A stretch of DNA of 64,000 nucleotides. It comes from BOG-908 sp963751795. GTDB lineage: Bacteria > Pseudomonadota > Alphaproteobacteria > Acetobacterales > Acetobacteraceae. Positions 17,958 to 27,336 of this stretch are shown here, one piece after another. Location: assembly GCA_963751795.1 (NCBI GenBank), contig CAVVVI010000002.1:1-64000 (forward strand), in the 5' to 3' direction. The notes beneath the pieces were generated by a model that was not told the origin of the DNA, searched no databases, and saw nothing but the letters and a program-made list of their open reading frames with translations. Within the stretch, counting starts at the first letter, position 1, and each line of letters begins with the position of its first letter. Both the position numbers and the translations under genes were made by a program.

Positions 17958-20677
17958 TTGACCGCACGGTCCGCACCATCAGTCAACGCCTCTCGCTTCG
18001 TAAGCCGCAGGCCGACTCGCTCGAAATCCTTGCCGACGTCCTCGGCCGCGTTGCGTTGACCAAGGGTGGCGACGCTGCCGCCGCACTGGAGGCGATCCGC
18101 GACGCCTTTCCCAGCGTTAAGTCCTTCGAGCGGGATTTCCCGTCACTGTGCTTTGCACTTGCGACCGGCGTGGGCAAGACGCGCCTTATGGGCGCGTTCA
18201 TCGCCTACCTATATCTCACCGGCAAAAGTCGCCACTTTTTCGTGCTGGCGCCGAACAAGACCATATACGAAAAGCTGATTGCCGACTTTTCACCCGAGAG
18301 CCCCAAATACGTCTTCAAGGGCATTGCCGAGTTCGCAGCCAATCCGCCGCTGATAGTGACCGGCGACAACTATGAAAGCGGCGTCGGGGTGCGGTTCGAG
18401 GGCGGCCGCTCGGCGGACTTGTTCGGTTCCGACGTGCATATCAACATCTTCAACGTCGACAAGATCAACAAAGAGGAAAGTCCGCGCGGGAAGCCGCGCA
18501 TGAAGCGGCTCCAGGAAACCATCGGCGAGAGCTACTATGCCTATCTCTCCCGCCTCGACGACCTGGTGCTGCTGATGGACGAGGCGCACCGTTACCGCGC
18601 GAGCGCCGGGGCCAACGCCATCGACGGCTTAAAGCCGATCCTGGGGCTGGAACTGACCGCGACGCCCAAGACCGTGGGCACGCGCTCCGTGCCCTTCCGC
18701 AATGTGATCTACGACTACACTTTGGGCCAGGCGATGGCCGACGGGTTTGTGAAGGAGCCCGCCGTCGCTACGCGCAAAGACTTCGATCCCCGCTCCGTGA
18801 GCGCGCAAGAGCTTGAGCAGATCAAGTTGGAAGATGCGGTTCACTACCACGATCATGTGGCGGTGGAGTTGGATCGCTATCACCGCACCACCGGCGCACC
18901 GAAGGTCATGCCGTTCATCCTGGTGGTGGCCGCCGACACCACCGAAGCCAAGCGATTGCGCGAGTTCGTCGAGTCCGAGAAGTTCTTCAAGGGGCGCTTC
19001 AAGGGTAAAGTGGCCGAAGTTCACTCCGCCCTGCGTGGTGAGGAAAGCGAGGACGCAGTGCAGCGCCTCGTTGCGCTGGAGACGGATGGCCGCACCGAGA
19101 TCGTAATCCACGTCAACAAGCTGAAAGAAGGCTGGGACGTAACCAATCTCTACACCATCGTTCCCCTCCGGGCCTCGGCCTCGGAGATCCTCACCGAGCA
19201 AACCTTGGGGCGTGGGCTTCGCCTGCCTTTTGGCAAGCGGGTGTCGAAGGGGGGCGATGACGAATTTGCCGCCGTGGACCGGCTCACCGTCATCGCGCAT
19301 GAGCGATTCGACGACATCATCGCCAAGGCCCGTGAGCCGGGCTCCATCGTGATGAAGCCGCTGGAGATCGGCGAAGGTGGAGACATTCCCGCGACCGGGT
19401 CCACTTTGGTTACAGCCCCATCCATTGCCGAAATGATCGTGACCGGCGCACAGCCGGAAATCTCGGGTTTTGGCGAAGCGGAGCGCCCTGCCTTTGTGTT
19501 CAGATCCGCCGAGGAAGGCAAAGCCGCCGAGGTGACGCTCGCCGTTATCAAACGCTACGAGCGCAGGCTAGGCAGCGCCGAGGCCCTGCGGGACAAGGAC
19601 GTACAAAAGCAGATCGCCGAGGAAGTGCGGGAACTTGTGCGCCCTGTGCAGGGGACGCTCGAAGGGGTGATCGAAGCGCTCCGCATCGACCAGATCGTCG
19701 AGACGGTGGCAGAGACGGTCGCTGACCGCACTATCTCCATCCCGCAGATCGTCGTCCTTCCAAAAAAGCACGTGACATTCACCTTCGAGGATTTCGACCT
19801 CGCCAGCCTCGATACGATCAACATGCGGCCGATCGAGGACGGCATCATCATCGAGGATCTGCGCACCCAGGCGCGTGTCTATCTGGCGCGCACCCTGGAC
19901 GATCCGCGTGAGGCGAGACCCGAGGACTATCTCGTCCGCTACCTGATCGAGCGCAATGAGATCGACTACGACGCCCACGCCGCCTTGCTCTACAAGTTGG
20001 CGGGGCAGGTGGTGGCGCGCGTGCGCTCCTACCTTGCCGACGAGGCCGAAGTGGAGAACGTGCTGCTCCGCCACGGCCGCCAGCTCGCCGACTTCATCTT
20101 CGCGCAGATGATGGCGCACTACCGCGAAACGCCGATGGGCGAAGATGATTACGAAGTCACCGTCACGCGCGGCTTCATGCTTCTCCAGGCCCAGCCGATG
20201 AACGTGCCCCACGGTCAGCGCGTGCGCGACTTCAAGCAAGCGGTCGCGCCGCTTTCCGAGACACGCAAGCATGTGTTTGGCGGCTTCAAGAAGTGCTGCT
20301 ACCCGCTGCAAAAGTTCGACGCTGACCCCGAACGGCGGTTGGCCGTCATCATCGATGGCGATGCCGGCGTCGACAAGTGGCTCAAGCCGGGGCGCAACCA
20401 ATTCCGCATCGACTACCGCTCCGGCGAAGCCTATGAGCCGGATTTCGTGGTCGAAACCGCCGCCAAAATGCTTATCCTGGAGGTGAAGGCGCGCAACGAA
20501 CTCGACGATCCGACCGTGAAGGCCAAAGCCGCTGCCGCCACCAAATGGTGCCGGACAGCCACGGCCCACGCTCAGGGCGGGACGGGCAAGCCCTGGGTGT
20601 ACGCGCTGATCCCCGACGATCAGATCATCGGCAGCGCCACGCTTGAGGGCCTGGTGGCGAAATTTGCGGTGGCGTGA
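17954..20677 (+). CDS. Res-like helicase-nuclease (type III restriction family)
   Basis: 907 aa. SF2 helicase core: Walker A ATGVGKTRLMGAF (residues 70-82), DEAH box MDEAHRYRASAG (208-219), motif III GLELTATPKTV, motifs V/VI KEGWDVTNLYTIVPLR and EQTLGRGLRLPFG. Near the C-terminus is a PD-(D/E)XK nuclease pattern: YEPDFVVETAAKMLILEVKA (D, then E-x-K), followed by KAAAATKWC. This is the restriction subunit architecture of type III enzymes; the sequence resembles the group annotated as BPTD_3080-family restriction endonuclease (recalled, not searched). It would translocate on unmodified DNA and cut. ATG overlaps the Mod stop; its own stop overlaps the next gene. Intact and longer than a minimal helicase. 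Confidence 0.85.
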   Translation: MIDRTVRTISQRLSLRKPQADSLEILADVLGRVALTKGGDAAAALEAIRDAFPSVKSFERDFPSLCFALATGVGKTRLMGAFIAYLYLTGKSRHFFVLAPNKTIYEKLIADFSPESPKYVFKGIAEFAANPPLIVTGDNYESGVGVRFEGGRSADLFGSDVHINIFNVDKINKEESPRGKPRMKRLQETIGESYYAYLSRLDDLVLLMDEAHRYRASAGANAIDGLKPILGLELTATPKTVGTRSVPFRNVIYDYTLGQAMADGFVKEPAVATRKDFDPRSVSAQELEQIKLEDAVHYHDHVAVELDRYHRTTGAPKVMPFILVVAADTTEAKRLREFVESEKFFKGRFKGKVAEVHSALRGEESEDAVQRLVALETDGRTEIVIHVNKLKEGWDVTNLYTIVPLRASASEILTEQTLGRGLRLPFGKRVSKGGDDEFAAVDRLTVIAHERFDDIIAKAREPGSIVMKPLEIGEGGDIPATGSTLVTAPSIAEMIVTGAQPEISGFGEAERPAFVFRSAEEGKAAEVTLAVIKRYERRLGSAEALRDKDVQKQIAEEVRELVRPVQGTLEGVIEALRIDQIVETVAETVADRTISIPQIVVLPKKHVTFTFEDFDLASLDTINMRPIEDGIIIEDLRTQARVYLARTLDDPREARPEDYLVRYLIERNEIDYDAHAALLYKLAGQVVARVRSYLADEAEVENVLLRHGRQLADFIFAQMMAHYRETPMGEDDYEVTVTRGFMLLQAQPMNVPHGQRVRDFKQAVAPLSETRKHVFGGFKKCCYPLQKFDADPERRLAVIIDGDAGVDKWLKPGRNQFRIDYRSGEAYEPDFVVETAAKMLILEVKARNELDDPTVKAKAAAATKWCRTATAHAQGGTGKPWVYALIPDDQIIGSATLEGLVAKFAVA

Positions 20678-23600
20678 GGGGGCTATCGATGACGGGCGGG
20701 CAACACGGTGGCGAATTTGAGCGGCTGGTCGAGCGGCGCCGTAAGTTCATCGACGGCCTCGACGCAAACAAGGGAGAGATTAATCTAGATATTTTCGAGG
20801 ATTTCTATCCCGACAAAGCGCACTTCGTCTACGAGCTTCTCCAAAACGCCGAGGACGCAGGCGCAACGGAAATTGCCTTCACGCTCACGCCCCAGAAGCT
20901 GGTCTGCGAGCATAACGGGCGCGCCTTCACCTTGGCGGATGTCACCTCGATTACCGGGCTTCATGACAGCACCAAGGCCAACGCTCAAGACAAGATCGGT
21001 AAATTTGGGGTCGGGTTCAAATCGGTCTTTGTCTATACGCAGGCCCCATCCATCTGGTCGGGCGACTTCGCCTTTCGGATAGTCCAGCTAATCCTGCCCG
21101 AGCCGATGGCGCCGGACGGAGCGCTGAGTGGGCGGACCCTTTTCGAGTTTCCCTTCGATAACCCGAAGAAGCCATCAGAGGAGGCTTATGCCGAAATCGC
21201 CTCTGGTCTGAATGAACTGGACGAAAAGACCCTGTTGTTCTTGTCCAGCCTCCAGTCCGTCACATGGCGGATCGGCGCACAGAGTGCGGGCGAGGTGCTC
21301 CGCGCTCAACACTCCGATTATCATTTTGAGGTGCTGAAAGAGATCGGCGGTAAGACCGCCTCCAGTTCTCATTTCCTGAAATTCGACGAGGCGGTCTCCG
21401 GCCTTGAGAAGCAGCGCGTCGCTGCCGCCTTTCCGCTCGATATTCTTCCTGGCGTTCGTAGTTTCAATTCTGCTACGCGCCTGGCGGACCAGTTGAAGAT
21501 CATCCCCGCCGAGCCGGGCAGCGTGGCCGTGTTCTTCCCGGCAGTGAAGGAAGCCTCCGGCCTCAGATTTCATCTGCACGGCCCCTTCGTGCCGGAGTTG
21601 AGTCGCGCCAGCATCAAGGAGACGAAGGCCAACACACCGCTTTTTGAGCAGCTTGCGGCGCTCGCCGCCGCGTCCCTACATCGCATCGAGGAACTCGGGC
21701 TTCTGACCCCCGACTTCCTTTCCGTGCTCCCTAATCCGCAGGATCAGGTTCCTGCCCGCTATCAGGGCATCCGCACCGCGATCATTGCGGCCATGAAAGC
21801 GCAGCCCCTCACGCCGACGCATGACAAGGGACATGCGCCAGCAAGCCGCCTCATTCAGGCCAGGGCGTCGCTCAAAGAATTGCTGTCCGAGGCCGACATT
21901 GCATTTCTGGTCGATCACAATGGCGAGCCGCCGCTTTGGGCCATCGGCGCAACGCAGCGAAATAATAGGATCGACCAATTCCTGTCAGGACTGGAAATTC
22001 GTGATTGGGGCTTGGCCAGGTTCATAGAGACGCTGCGCAAACGTACGCGCGATGAAAATGGACTATACCCTATCAAGCCAGACCCGGAGTTTCTGTTGTG
22101 GCTTACGCAGAAGCCTGCCGCGTGGATGCAGGAGCTTTACGCCCTTCTGCACGCGGAGGCCCAAAACGTATCGTCTCAACTAAAAACCTTGCGCATTGTG
22201 CGTTTGTCTGACGGGAATCTAAGCCGGGCCGATCAGGCGTTCTTCGCTACCGGCACGATGGCCGGGGACGTTCCCGTCGTGGACACGGCGGTTTACGCCT
22301 CCGGCACCGGCAAGAGCGAGAAGGAGGGCGCGAAAAAGTTTCTGTCGGAAATCGGTGTTCGTGAGATCGGCGAGGCCGAACAGATCGAACTCATCCTCAA
22401 GCGCCGCTACACGCACGAAGCTTCAATACCGGACGACAAAACCTACCTTCAAGATTTGAAACGCTTTGTCGCCTTTGTCGAAGAAACGGGCGACGGATCG
22501 CTATTCGGTGAATTTTATATTTTCCAGGGCGCGGACGGCGGTTGGCAAACGCCCGAGGGCATCTATCTGGATTATCCTTACCTAGATACCGGCCTGGCCG
22601 CCTATTACGGCGCGCTCACGGGTGATGCCGTGCCGAAGGCGCTTCATGCACGCTATGAAAAATGCGGGATCGCCAACAAGAATCTTGCCGCGTTCGCAGA
22701 GGAAATGGGTGCCAAGGTCAGCTTAGAAGTCATGCAGGATACCTGCTACCGTAATCCAGATTGGCCAACCCTTAGCTCCGCAGGTGGAGTTTGGACGGCG
22801 TATGGGATCAACCGCGATTATTTCATTCCGCATCTCGATGAGATGCTCAAAACGCCGTCCCTGGCGCTTTCGCGCCTGATTTGGAAAACGCTCACGTCGC
22901 TTTCCTCTACATACTTGCAGGCAGTTTATCGGAACAATTCGGCGCATAACGCGAAATGTGCCGGGTCCCGCCTTGTGCATGGTCTGCGTTCTGCAAAGTG
23001 GGTTCCGCAGGGCGACAGCGAGTTCGTGCGCCCCGCTGACGCATTGCGTGTGCTTTTGCCGAAAGGTTTTCCATTCGATCCCGGCTATGCTTGGCTCAAG
23101 GCCGTTCAGTTCGGCGAAACCGCTGCCCGTAAGTCGGCCCAGGCGCAGCAGAAGGACGATGCTGCCAAGAGCCTCGGGTTTGACGACGCCGCCGCCGCTG
23201 AGCGCGCTCGGCGCTTCGCCAATGATTTGTCTTTGGAAGAGCAGGAGAAGATTCTCACTGAGATCGAAAACCGCAAAAAATCGGCCATCCCAGATCGGCC
23301 GCTCGCCAATCCCGAGCGGCGTGCGCAGCGCGTACACGAGCAGGCGATGCAGGCTCCCGACAAGCAGAGCGAAATCCGCGAGCGGTCGGTGTCCGTCGGC
23401 CGCGAAGATGTGAAGGCGCAAGCCGACACTTACCTGCGGGAGCATTACCGCAACGCCGATGGCGAGGTGACGTGCCAAATTTGCAAGGGGCCGCTACCCT
23501 TTAAGATCGACGGGATCGAGTATTTTGAGGTCGTCGAGTTTTTGCCCGAACTTACGAAGCGCCACCCGCAGAATTATCTGGCCCTTTGCCCTAACCACTC

Positions 23601-23787
23601 GGCCATGTACCGGCTCGTGAACGGTTCCGGGGAAACTATGCGCGAGGCGTTCCAGACCCTCACGGACAACGAGCTTGAGGTGGTGCTCGCCGAGCAGGAT
23701 TTGACCGTCTATTTCAGCAGGACCCACATCATCGACCTCAACGCCGTCCTTGACGCCGAGAATAGCTTTCCTGTCGGGCGCCAATGA
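20674..23787 (+). CDS. sacsin/Hsp90-like ATPase with C-terminal HNH-like zinc motif
   Basis: 1037 aa from the GTG at 20674 (GTGA overlap with the previous stop); an ATG at 20689 is an alternative start. The N-terminus is a GHKL ATPase of the sacsin type: YELLQNAEDAGATEIAFTL (N box, residues 53-71) and KIGKFGVGFKSVF (G box, 107-119). The middle ~700 residues lack recognisable motifs. A charged helix (residues ~830-900) leads to a C-terminal CxxC...CPNH arrangement: GEVTCQICKGPLPFK, then YFEVVEFLPE and NYLALCPNHSAMY. This resembles an HNH domain in which the usual catalytic HH is replaced by VE. The protein could act as an ATP-gated sensor with a zinc or nuclease-like effector end (inference). 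Intact. Confidence 0.75.
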   Translation: MRGLSMTGGQHGGEFERLVERRRKFIDGLDANKGEINLDIFEDFYPDKAHFVYELLQNAEDAGATEIAFTLTPQKLVCEHNGRAFTLADVTSITGLHDSTKANAQDKIGKFGVGFKSVFVYTQAPSIWSGDFAFRIVQLILPEPMAPDGALSGRTLFEFPFDNPKKPSEEAYAEIASGLNELDEKTLLFLSSLQSVTWRIGAQSAGEVLRAQHSDYHFEVLKEIGGKTASSSHFLKFDEAVSGLEKQRVAAAFPLDILPGVRSFNSATRLADQLKIIPAEPGSVAVFFPAVKEASGLRFHLHGPFVPELSRASIKETKANTPLFEQLAALAAASLHRIEELGLLTPDFLSVLPNPQDQVPARYQGIRTAIIAAMKAQPLTPTHDKGHAPASRLIQARASLKELLSEADIAFLVDHNGEPPLWAIGATQRNNRIDQFLSGLEIRDWGLARFIETLRKRTRDENGLYPIKPDPEFLLWLTQKPAAWMQELYALLHAEAQNVSSQLKTLRIVRLSDGNLSRADQAFFATGTMAGDVPVVDTAVYASGTGKSEKEGAKKFLSEIGVREIGEAEQIELILKRRYTHEASIPDDKTYLQDLKRFVAFVEETGDGSLFGEFYIFQGADGGWQTPEGIYLDYPYLDTGLAAYYGALTGDAVPKALHARYEKCGIANKNLAAFAEEMGAKVSLEVMQDTCYRNPDWPTLSSAGGVWTAYGINRDYFIPHLDEMLKTPSLALSRLIWKTLTSLSSTYLQAVYRNNSAHNAKCAGSRLVHGLRSAKWVPQGDSEFVRPADALRVLLPKGFPFDPGYAWLKAVQFGETAARKSAQAQQKDDAAKSLGFDDAAAAERARRFANDLSLEEQEKILTEIENRKKSAIPDRPLANPERRAQRVHEQAMQAPDKQSEIRERSVSVGREDVKAQADTYLREHYRNADGEVTCQICKGPLPFKIDGIEYFEVVEFLPELTKRHPQNYLALCPNHSAMYRLVNGSGETMREAFQTLTDNELEVVLAEQDLTVYFSRTHIIDLNAVLDAENSFPVGRQ

Positions 23788-26700
23788 AAAAGGTCGGATC
23801 TACATTCGAGTTCAGTGCGACCGACCTTGTCGGTCATCTGAACTGCCATCACCTCACGTCCCTAGACCGCGCGGTGGCCGACGGGGTGTTGTCGAAGCCA
23901 AAGGTATGGGATCCGCTCTTGCAGATCCTGTCGGAGCGCGGCGCCGCCCACGAGCAGAGCTATGTCGAACATCTGACGGAGGCTGGGCTGGACGTCGTCC
24001 GCATCGACGGCATCGAGGTGACGGCAACGGCCGTCGCCGAGACGCACTCAGCCATGCTGCGTGGCGTTCCTGTGATCGTCCAAGCAGCTCTGACGCATCA
24101 GGGATGGAACGGCCGCGCTGATATCTTGCGGCGGGTCGAAGCGCCGAGCGGACTCGGCACCTGGTCCTATGAACCGATCGACACCAAGCTAGCGCGCGAA
24201 ACGAAAGCGGGCGCCATCCTCCAGCTATGTGTGTATGCCGATCTACTCTCGGACATGCAGGGCCTTCCACCCGAATACATGTATGTCGTGGCGCCCCGGT
24301 CAGAGTTTCAGCCGCAGCAATTTCGCTTTGCCGATTACGCGGCCTACTTCCGAAAGGCAAAGCGTGCGCTCGTTGCCGGTACGGCGGCCTCGGCCGCCGA
24401 TGATACCTATCCCGATCCGATCGCGCATTGCGACATCTGCCGCTGGCGGCAAACTTGCGACAAGCGCCGTCGAGACGACGACCATCTTTGCCTCGTCGCT
24501 GGCATCTCCAAATTGCAGATCAACGAGCTGAAGGCGCATGGCATCGCAACGGTGCAGGCCCTGGCCGGCATGCCACTGCCGCTCGCCTGGAAACCCGATC
24601 GCGGCTCGGCCGACTCCTTCATACGTGTTCGCGAACAGGCGCGTATCGTGGTCGAAGCTCGCACGGCGGGCGCGGGCAAGTTCGAGCTGCTCCCGGTGGA
24701 GACTGGATTCGGGCTAACCCGCCTGCCTGAGCCTTCTGTCGGAGATGTGTTTCTCGACCTCGAGGGCGATCCTTTTGTTGGCGAGCACGGTCTCGAATAT
24801 CTGTTCGGCTATCTGTTCAAGGACGCGGAGGGCGCCCTCGTCTATGAAGGCGATTGGGCGCTCACGCGCGTCGATGAAAAGCGCGCCTTCGAGAAATTCG
24901 TCGATTTCGTCATGGCGCGGTGGACGCAATTCCCAAGCTTACACGTCTATCATTACGCACCATACGAACCGGCCGCATTGAAGCGCCTGATGGGCCGCTA
25001 TGCGACGCGCGAGGAAGAAATCGACCGGATGCTGCGCGCCGGCCTGTTCGTCGATCTCTACCAGATCGTGCGGCACGCTCTGCGCGCGAGCGTCGAGAGC
25101 TATTCGGTCAAGCAGATGGAACCCTTCTACGCCTTTACGCGCGGAACCCCCCTCGCCGATGCAAATTCCGCTCTCGCCAACTTCCAAGCCCATCTGGAGC
25201 TCGGCGACGCGCCGTCGATCGCCGACGAGATCATGGCGACGGTTCGCGCCTACAATGAGGATGATTGCCGGTCCGCTGCGAGCCTGTCCGCTTGGCTCGA
25301 AACTCTCCGGGCCAAGCTCGTCGCTAACGGCATTGACGTGCCTCGCCCGGAGCCTGGCGACGGGGCGCCGAACGAAAAGATCACCGACTGGCTGATCAAG
25401 ATCAACGCCTTGATCGGCAGGCTGACAGCCGATGTGCCGGCCGATTCCGCGGAGCGGAGCGACGAGCAGCAGGCTCGGTGGATTTTGGCGAACATCCTGG
25501 ATTGGCACCGGCGCGAAGAAAAGGCGGTTTGGTGGGAGTTATTCCGGCTGGCCGATCTTTCGGCGGAAGATTTGCGCGAGGAGCGCGCCGGTCTTGCCGG
25601 CCTGGAATTTGTCGGCGTAGTCGGCGGCACCGCCAAGGCGCCGATCCATCGTTATCGCTTCCTGCCGCAGGAGACCGAGCTTCGCGGCGGCGAGGAGCTT
25701 CGTATTCTCGGCGGCGAGAAACTCGGCAAGGTCGAAGCGATTTCATTCGCCGACGAGACCATCGACATCAAAAAGCGCCAAGACACTGCCCACCTTCATC
25801 CGCAGGCCGTGTTCGCTCATAGTCATGTCGATACGAAGGTAATTGCCGAAGCGCTGGTGCGGATCGGCGAGCACGTCGCTGATCATGGCGTGGGAGGCGA
25901 CGGGCCTTATCAAGCGGCGCGCGATCTCCTGCTCCGGGAGCAGCCGCGCGTCGGAAGCAAGCCGCTGCATCGCGCGGACGAGACGACCGTTGACGCCGCA
26001 GTTGGGCTCTGCGCGGACCTCGGCGACGGCGTTCTGCCGGTTCAAGGCCCGCCAGGTGCCGGCAAGACCTTCACCGGCGCGCGGATGATTTGCGAGCTGG
26101 TGCGCCGCGGCAAGAAAGTCGGGATCACCGCCAACAGCCACAAGGTGATCCGTAACCTGGTTGACGCGACCATCAAGGCTGCGGATGAACTGGGCATTAC
26201 CTTGCAATGCTGTCAAAAGGCCGATGAGGTCGGAAACCCGCAGCACCGCCTCTTCTTCGCCAAGAAAAATGAGGATCTGTTCGCGGCGCTAAGCAGTGGT
26301 TCTGCCGCCGTCGGGGGCGGCACGGCGTGGCTTTGGTCGCGCCCGGACGCCTTCGAGACGGTGGACGTGTTGTTCGTCGATGAAGCCGCGCAGATGTCGC
26401 TCGCCAACGTGCTCGCGGTGTCGCAGGCGGCGAAGGCGGTGGTGCTGATCGGCGATCCGCAGCAGCTCGATCAACCCATGCAGGGAAGCCATCCGGAGGG
26501 CACCGATGTCTCAGCGTTTGATCACATTCTTGGTGGCGAACGAACGGTATCGGCGGACAAGGGGCTATTCCTCGAAGAGACTTGGCGGCTCCACCCAGAG
26601 ATCTGCGCCTATACGTCCGAGCTTTTCTATGACGGCAAGCTCCACTCAAAGCGTGGGCTTGAGCAGCAGGTCGTAAAAGGAGCCGGACCGATCAGCGGAT

Positions 26701-27191
26701 CGGGCCTCTACTTCCTCCCGGTCGCCCACAGCGGCAACCAGAATTGCTCGCCCGAGGAGGCGCAGGCGATCGGCGATCTCGTGCGGTCGATCCTCGCTGG
26801 CAACGCAACTTGGGTCGATCGCGAGGGGCGGGAGAAACCGATCACGCTCGACGATATCGTCATCATCACTCCCTACAACGCACAGGTCTTCGAGATTCAG
26901 CAGTGCCTACCGGGTTCCCGCGTGGGCACCGTCGACAAATTCCAGGGCCAGGAAGCGCCGATCGCCATCTATTCGACCGCAACGTCGAGTCACGCGGATG
27001 CACCGCGCGGGATGGAGTTCCTCTACAGCCTCAACCGGCTCAACGTCGCGACCTCACGCGCCAAGTGCGTATCGATCCTCGTCGGTTCGCCGCAGATTTT
27101 CGAAGCGGAATGCCGGACGCCACGGCAGATTCAATTGGCGAATGCCTTCTGCCGTTATCTTGAGATGGCAAAACAGGTCGGCGTCGGGTGA
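23784..27191 (+). CDS. RecB-like nuclease/RNase H-like/SF1 (UPF1-type) helicase (TM0106-like)
   Basis: 1135 aa, ATG overlapping the previous stop. Order: RecB-type nuclease (WSYEPIDTKLARETKAGAIL, QLCVYADLL; residues ~130-155); a cysteine cluster CDICRWRQTCDKRRRDDDHL with a further Cys after it (from ~216), as in iron-sulfur RecB/Dna2-like nucleases; an RNase H-like exonuclease fold (VFLDLEGDPFVGEHG at ~321 to YNEDDCRSAASL); then an SF1 helicase with Walker A GPPGAGKT (~755-762), DEAA box LFVDEAAQMS (~866), GDPQQLDQP and VDKFQGQEAPIAIYS, closing with NRLNVATSRAKC. This is the TM0106-family architecture. It ends the six-gene run and could degrade or unwind invading DNA. Intact. Confidence 0.85.
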   Translation: MKKVGSTFEFSATDLVGHLNCHHLTSLDRAVADGVLSKPKVWDPLLQILSERGAAHEQSYVEHLTEAGLDVVRIDGIEVTATAVAETHSAMLRGVPVIVQAALTHQGWNGRADILRRVEAPSGLGTWSYEPIDTKLARETKAGAILQLCVYADLLSDMQGLPPEYMYVVAPRSEFQPQQFRFADYAAYFRKAKRALVAGTAASAADDTYPDPIAHCDICRWRQTCDKRRRDDDHLCLVAGISKLQINELKAHGIATVQALAGMPLPLAWKPDRGSADSFIRVREQARIVVEARTAGAGKFELLPVETGFGLTRLPEPSVGDVFLDLEGDPFVGEHGLEYLFGYLFKDAEGALVYEGDWALTRVDEKRAFEKFVDFVMARWTQFPSLHVYHYAPYEPAALKRLMGRYATREEEIDRMLRAGLFVDLYQIVRHALRASVESYSVKQMEPFYAFTRGTPLADANSALANFQAHLELGDAPSIADEIMATVRAYNEDDCRSAASLSAWLETLRAKLVANGIDVPRPEPGDGAPNEKITDWLIKINALIGRLTADVPADSAERSDEQQARWILANILDWHRREEKAVWWELFRLADLSAEDLREERAGLAGLEFVGVVGGTAKAPIHRYRFLPQETELRGGEELRILGGEKLGKVEAISFADETIDIKKRQDTAHLHPQAVFAHSHVDTKVIAEALVRIGEHVADHGVGGDGPYQAARDLLLREQPRVGSKPLHRADETTVDAAVGLCADLGDGVLPVQGPPGAGKTFTGARMICELVRRGKKVGITANSHKVIRNLVDATIKAADELGITLQCCQKADEVGNPQHRLFFAKKNEDLFAALSSGSAAVGGGTAWLWSRPDAFETVDVLFVDEAAQMSLANVLAVSQAAKAVVLIGDPQQLDQPMQGSHPEGTDVSAFDHILGGERTVSADKGLFLEETWRLHPEICAYTSELFYDGKLHSKRGLEQQVVKGAGPISGSGLYFLPVAHSGNQNCSPEEAQAIGDLVRSILAGNATWVDREGREKPITLDDIVIITPYNAQVFEIQQCLPGSRVGTVDKFQGQEAPIAIYSTATSSHADAPRGMEFLYSLNRLNVATSRAKCVSILVGSPQIFEAECRTPRQIQLANAFCRYLEMAKQVGVG

Positions 27192-27336
27192 CGCCGGTCT
27201 TAGGCGACCCGTCGGGGGTCTTGGGCGATGCGCCCACTCTGCCGCTCATGTGCCGGTCGGATTCCGGTCGGGCGCCTCACGGAGCACGACTAGTCGATGT
27301 AAACTGCGTCATGAACATCGGATGGACGAGGCTGTT

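Noticed and set aside
26998..27336. Extension of the XRE gene upstream into the SF1 helicase gene
   Set aside because: Overlaps the conserved helicase end in another frame; GAGG at 27328 supports the start at 27337.
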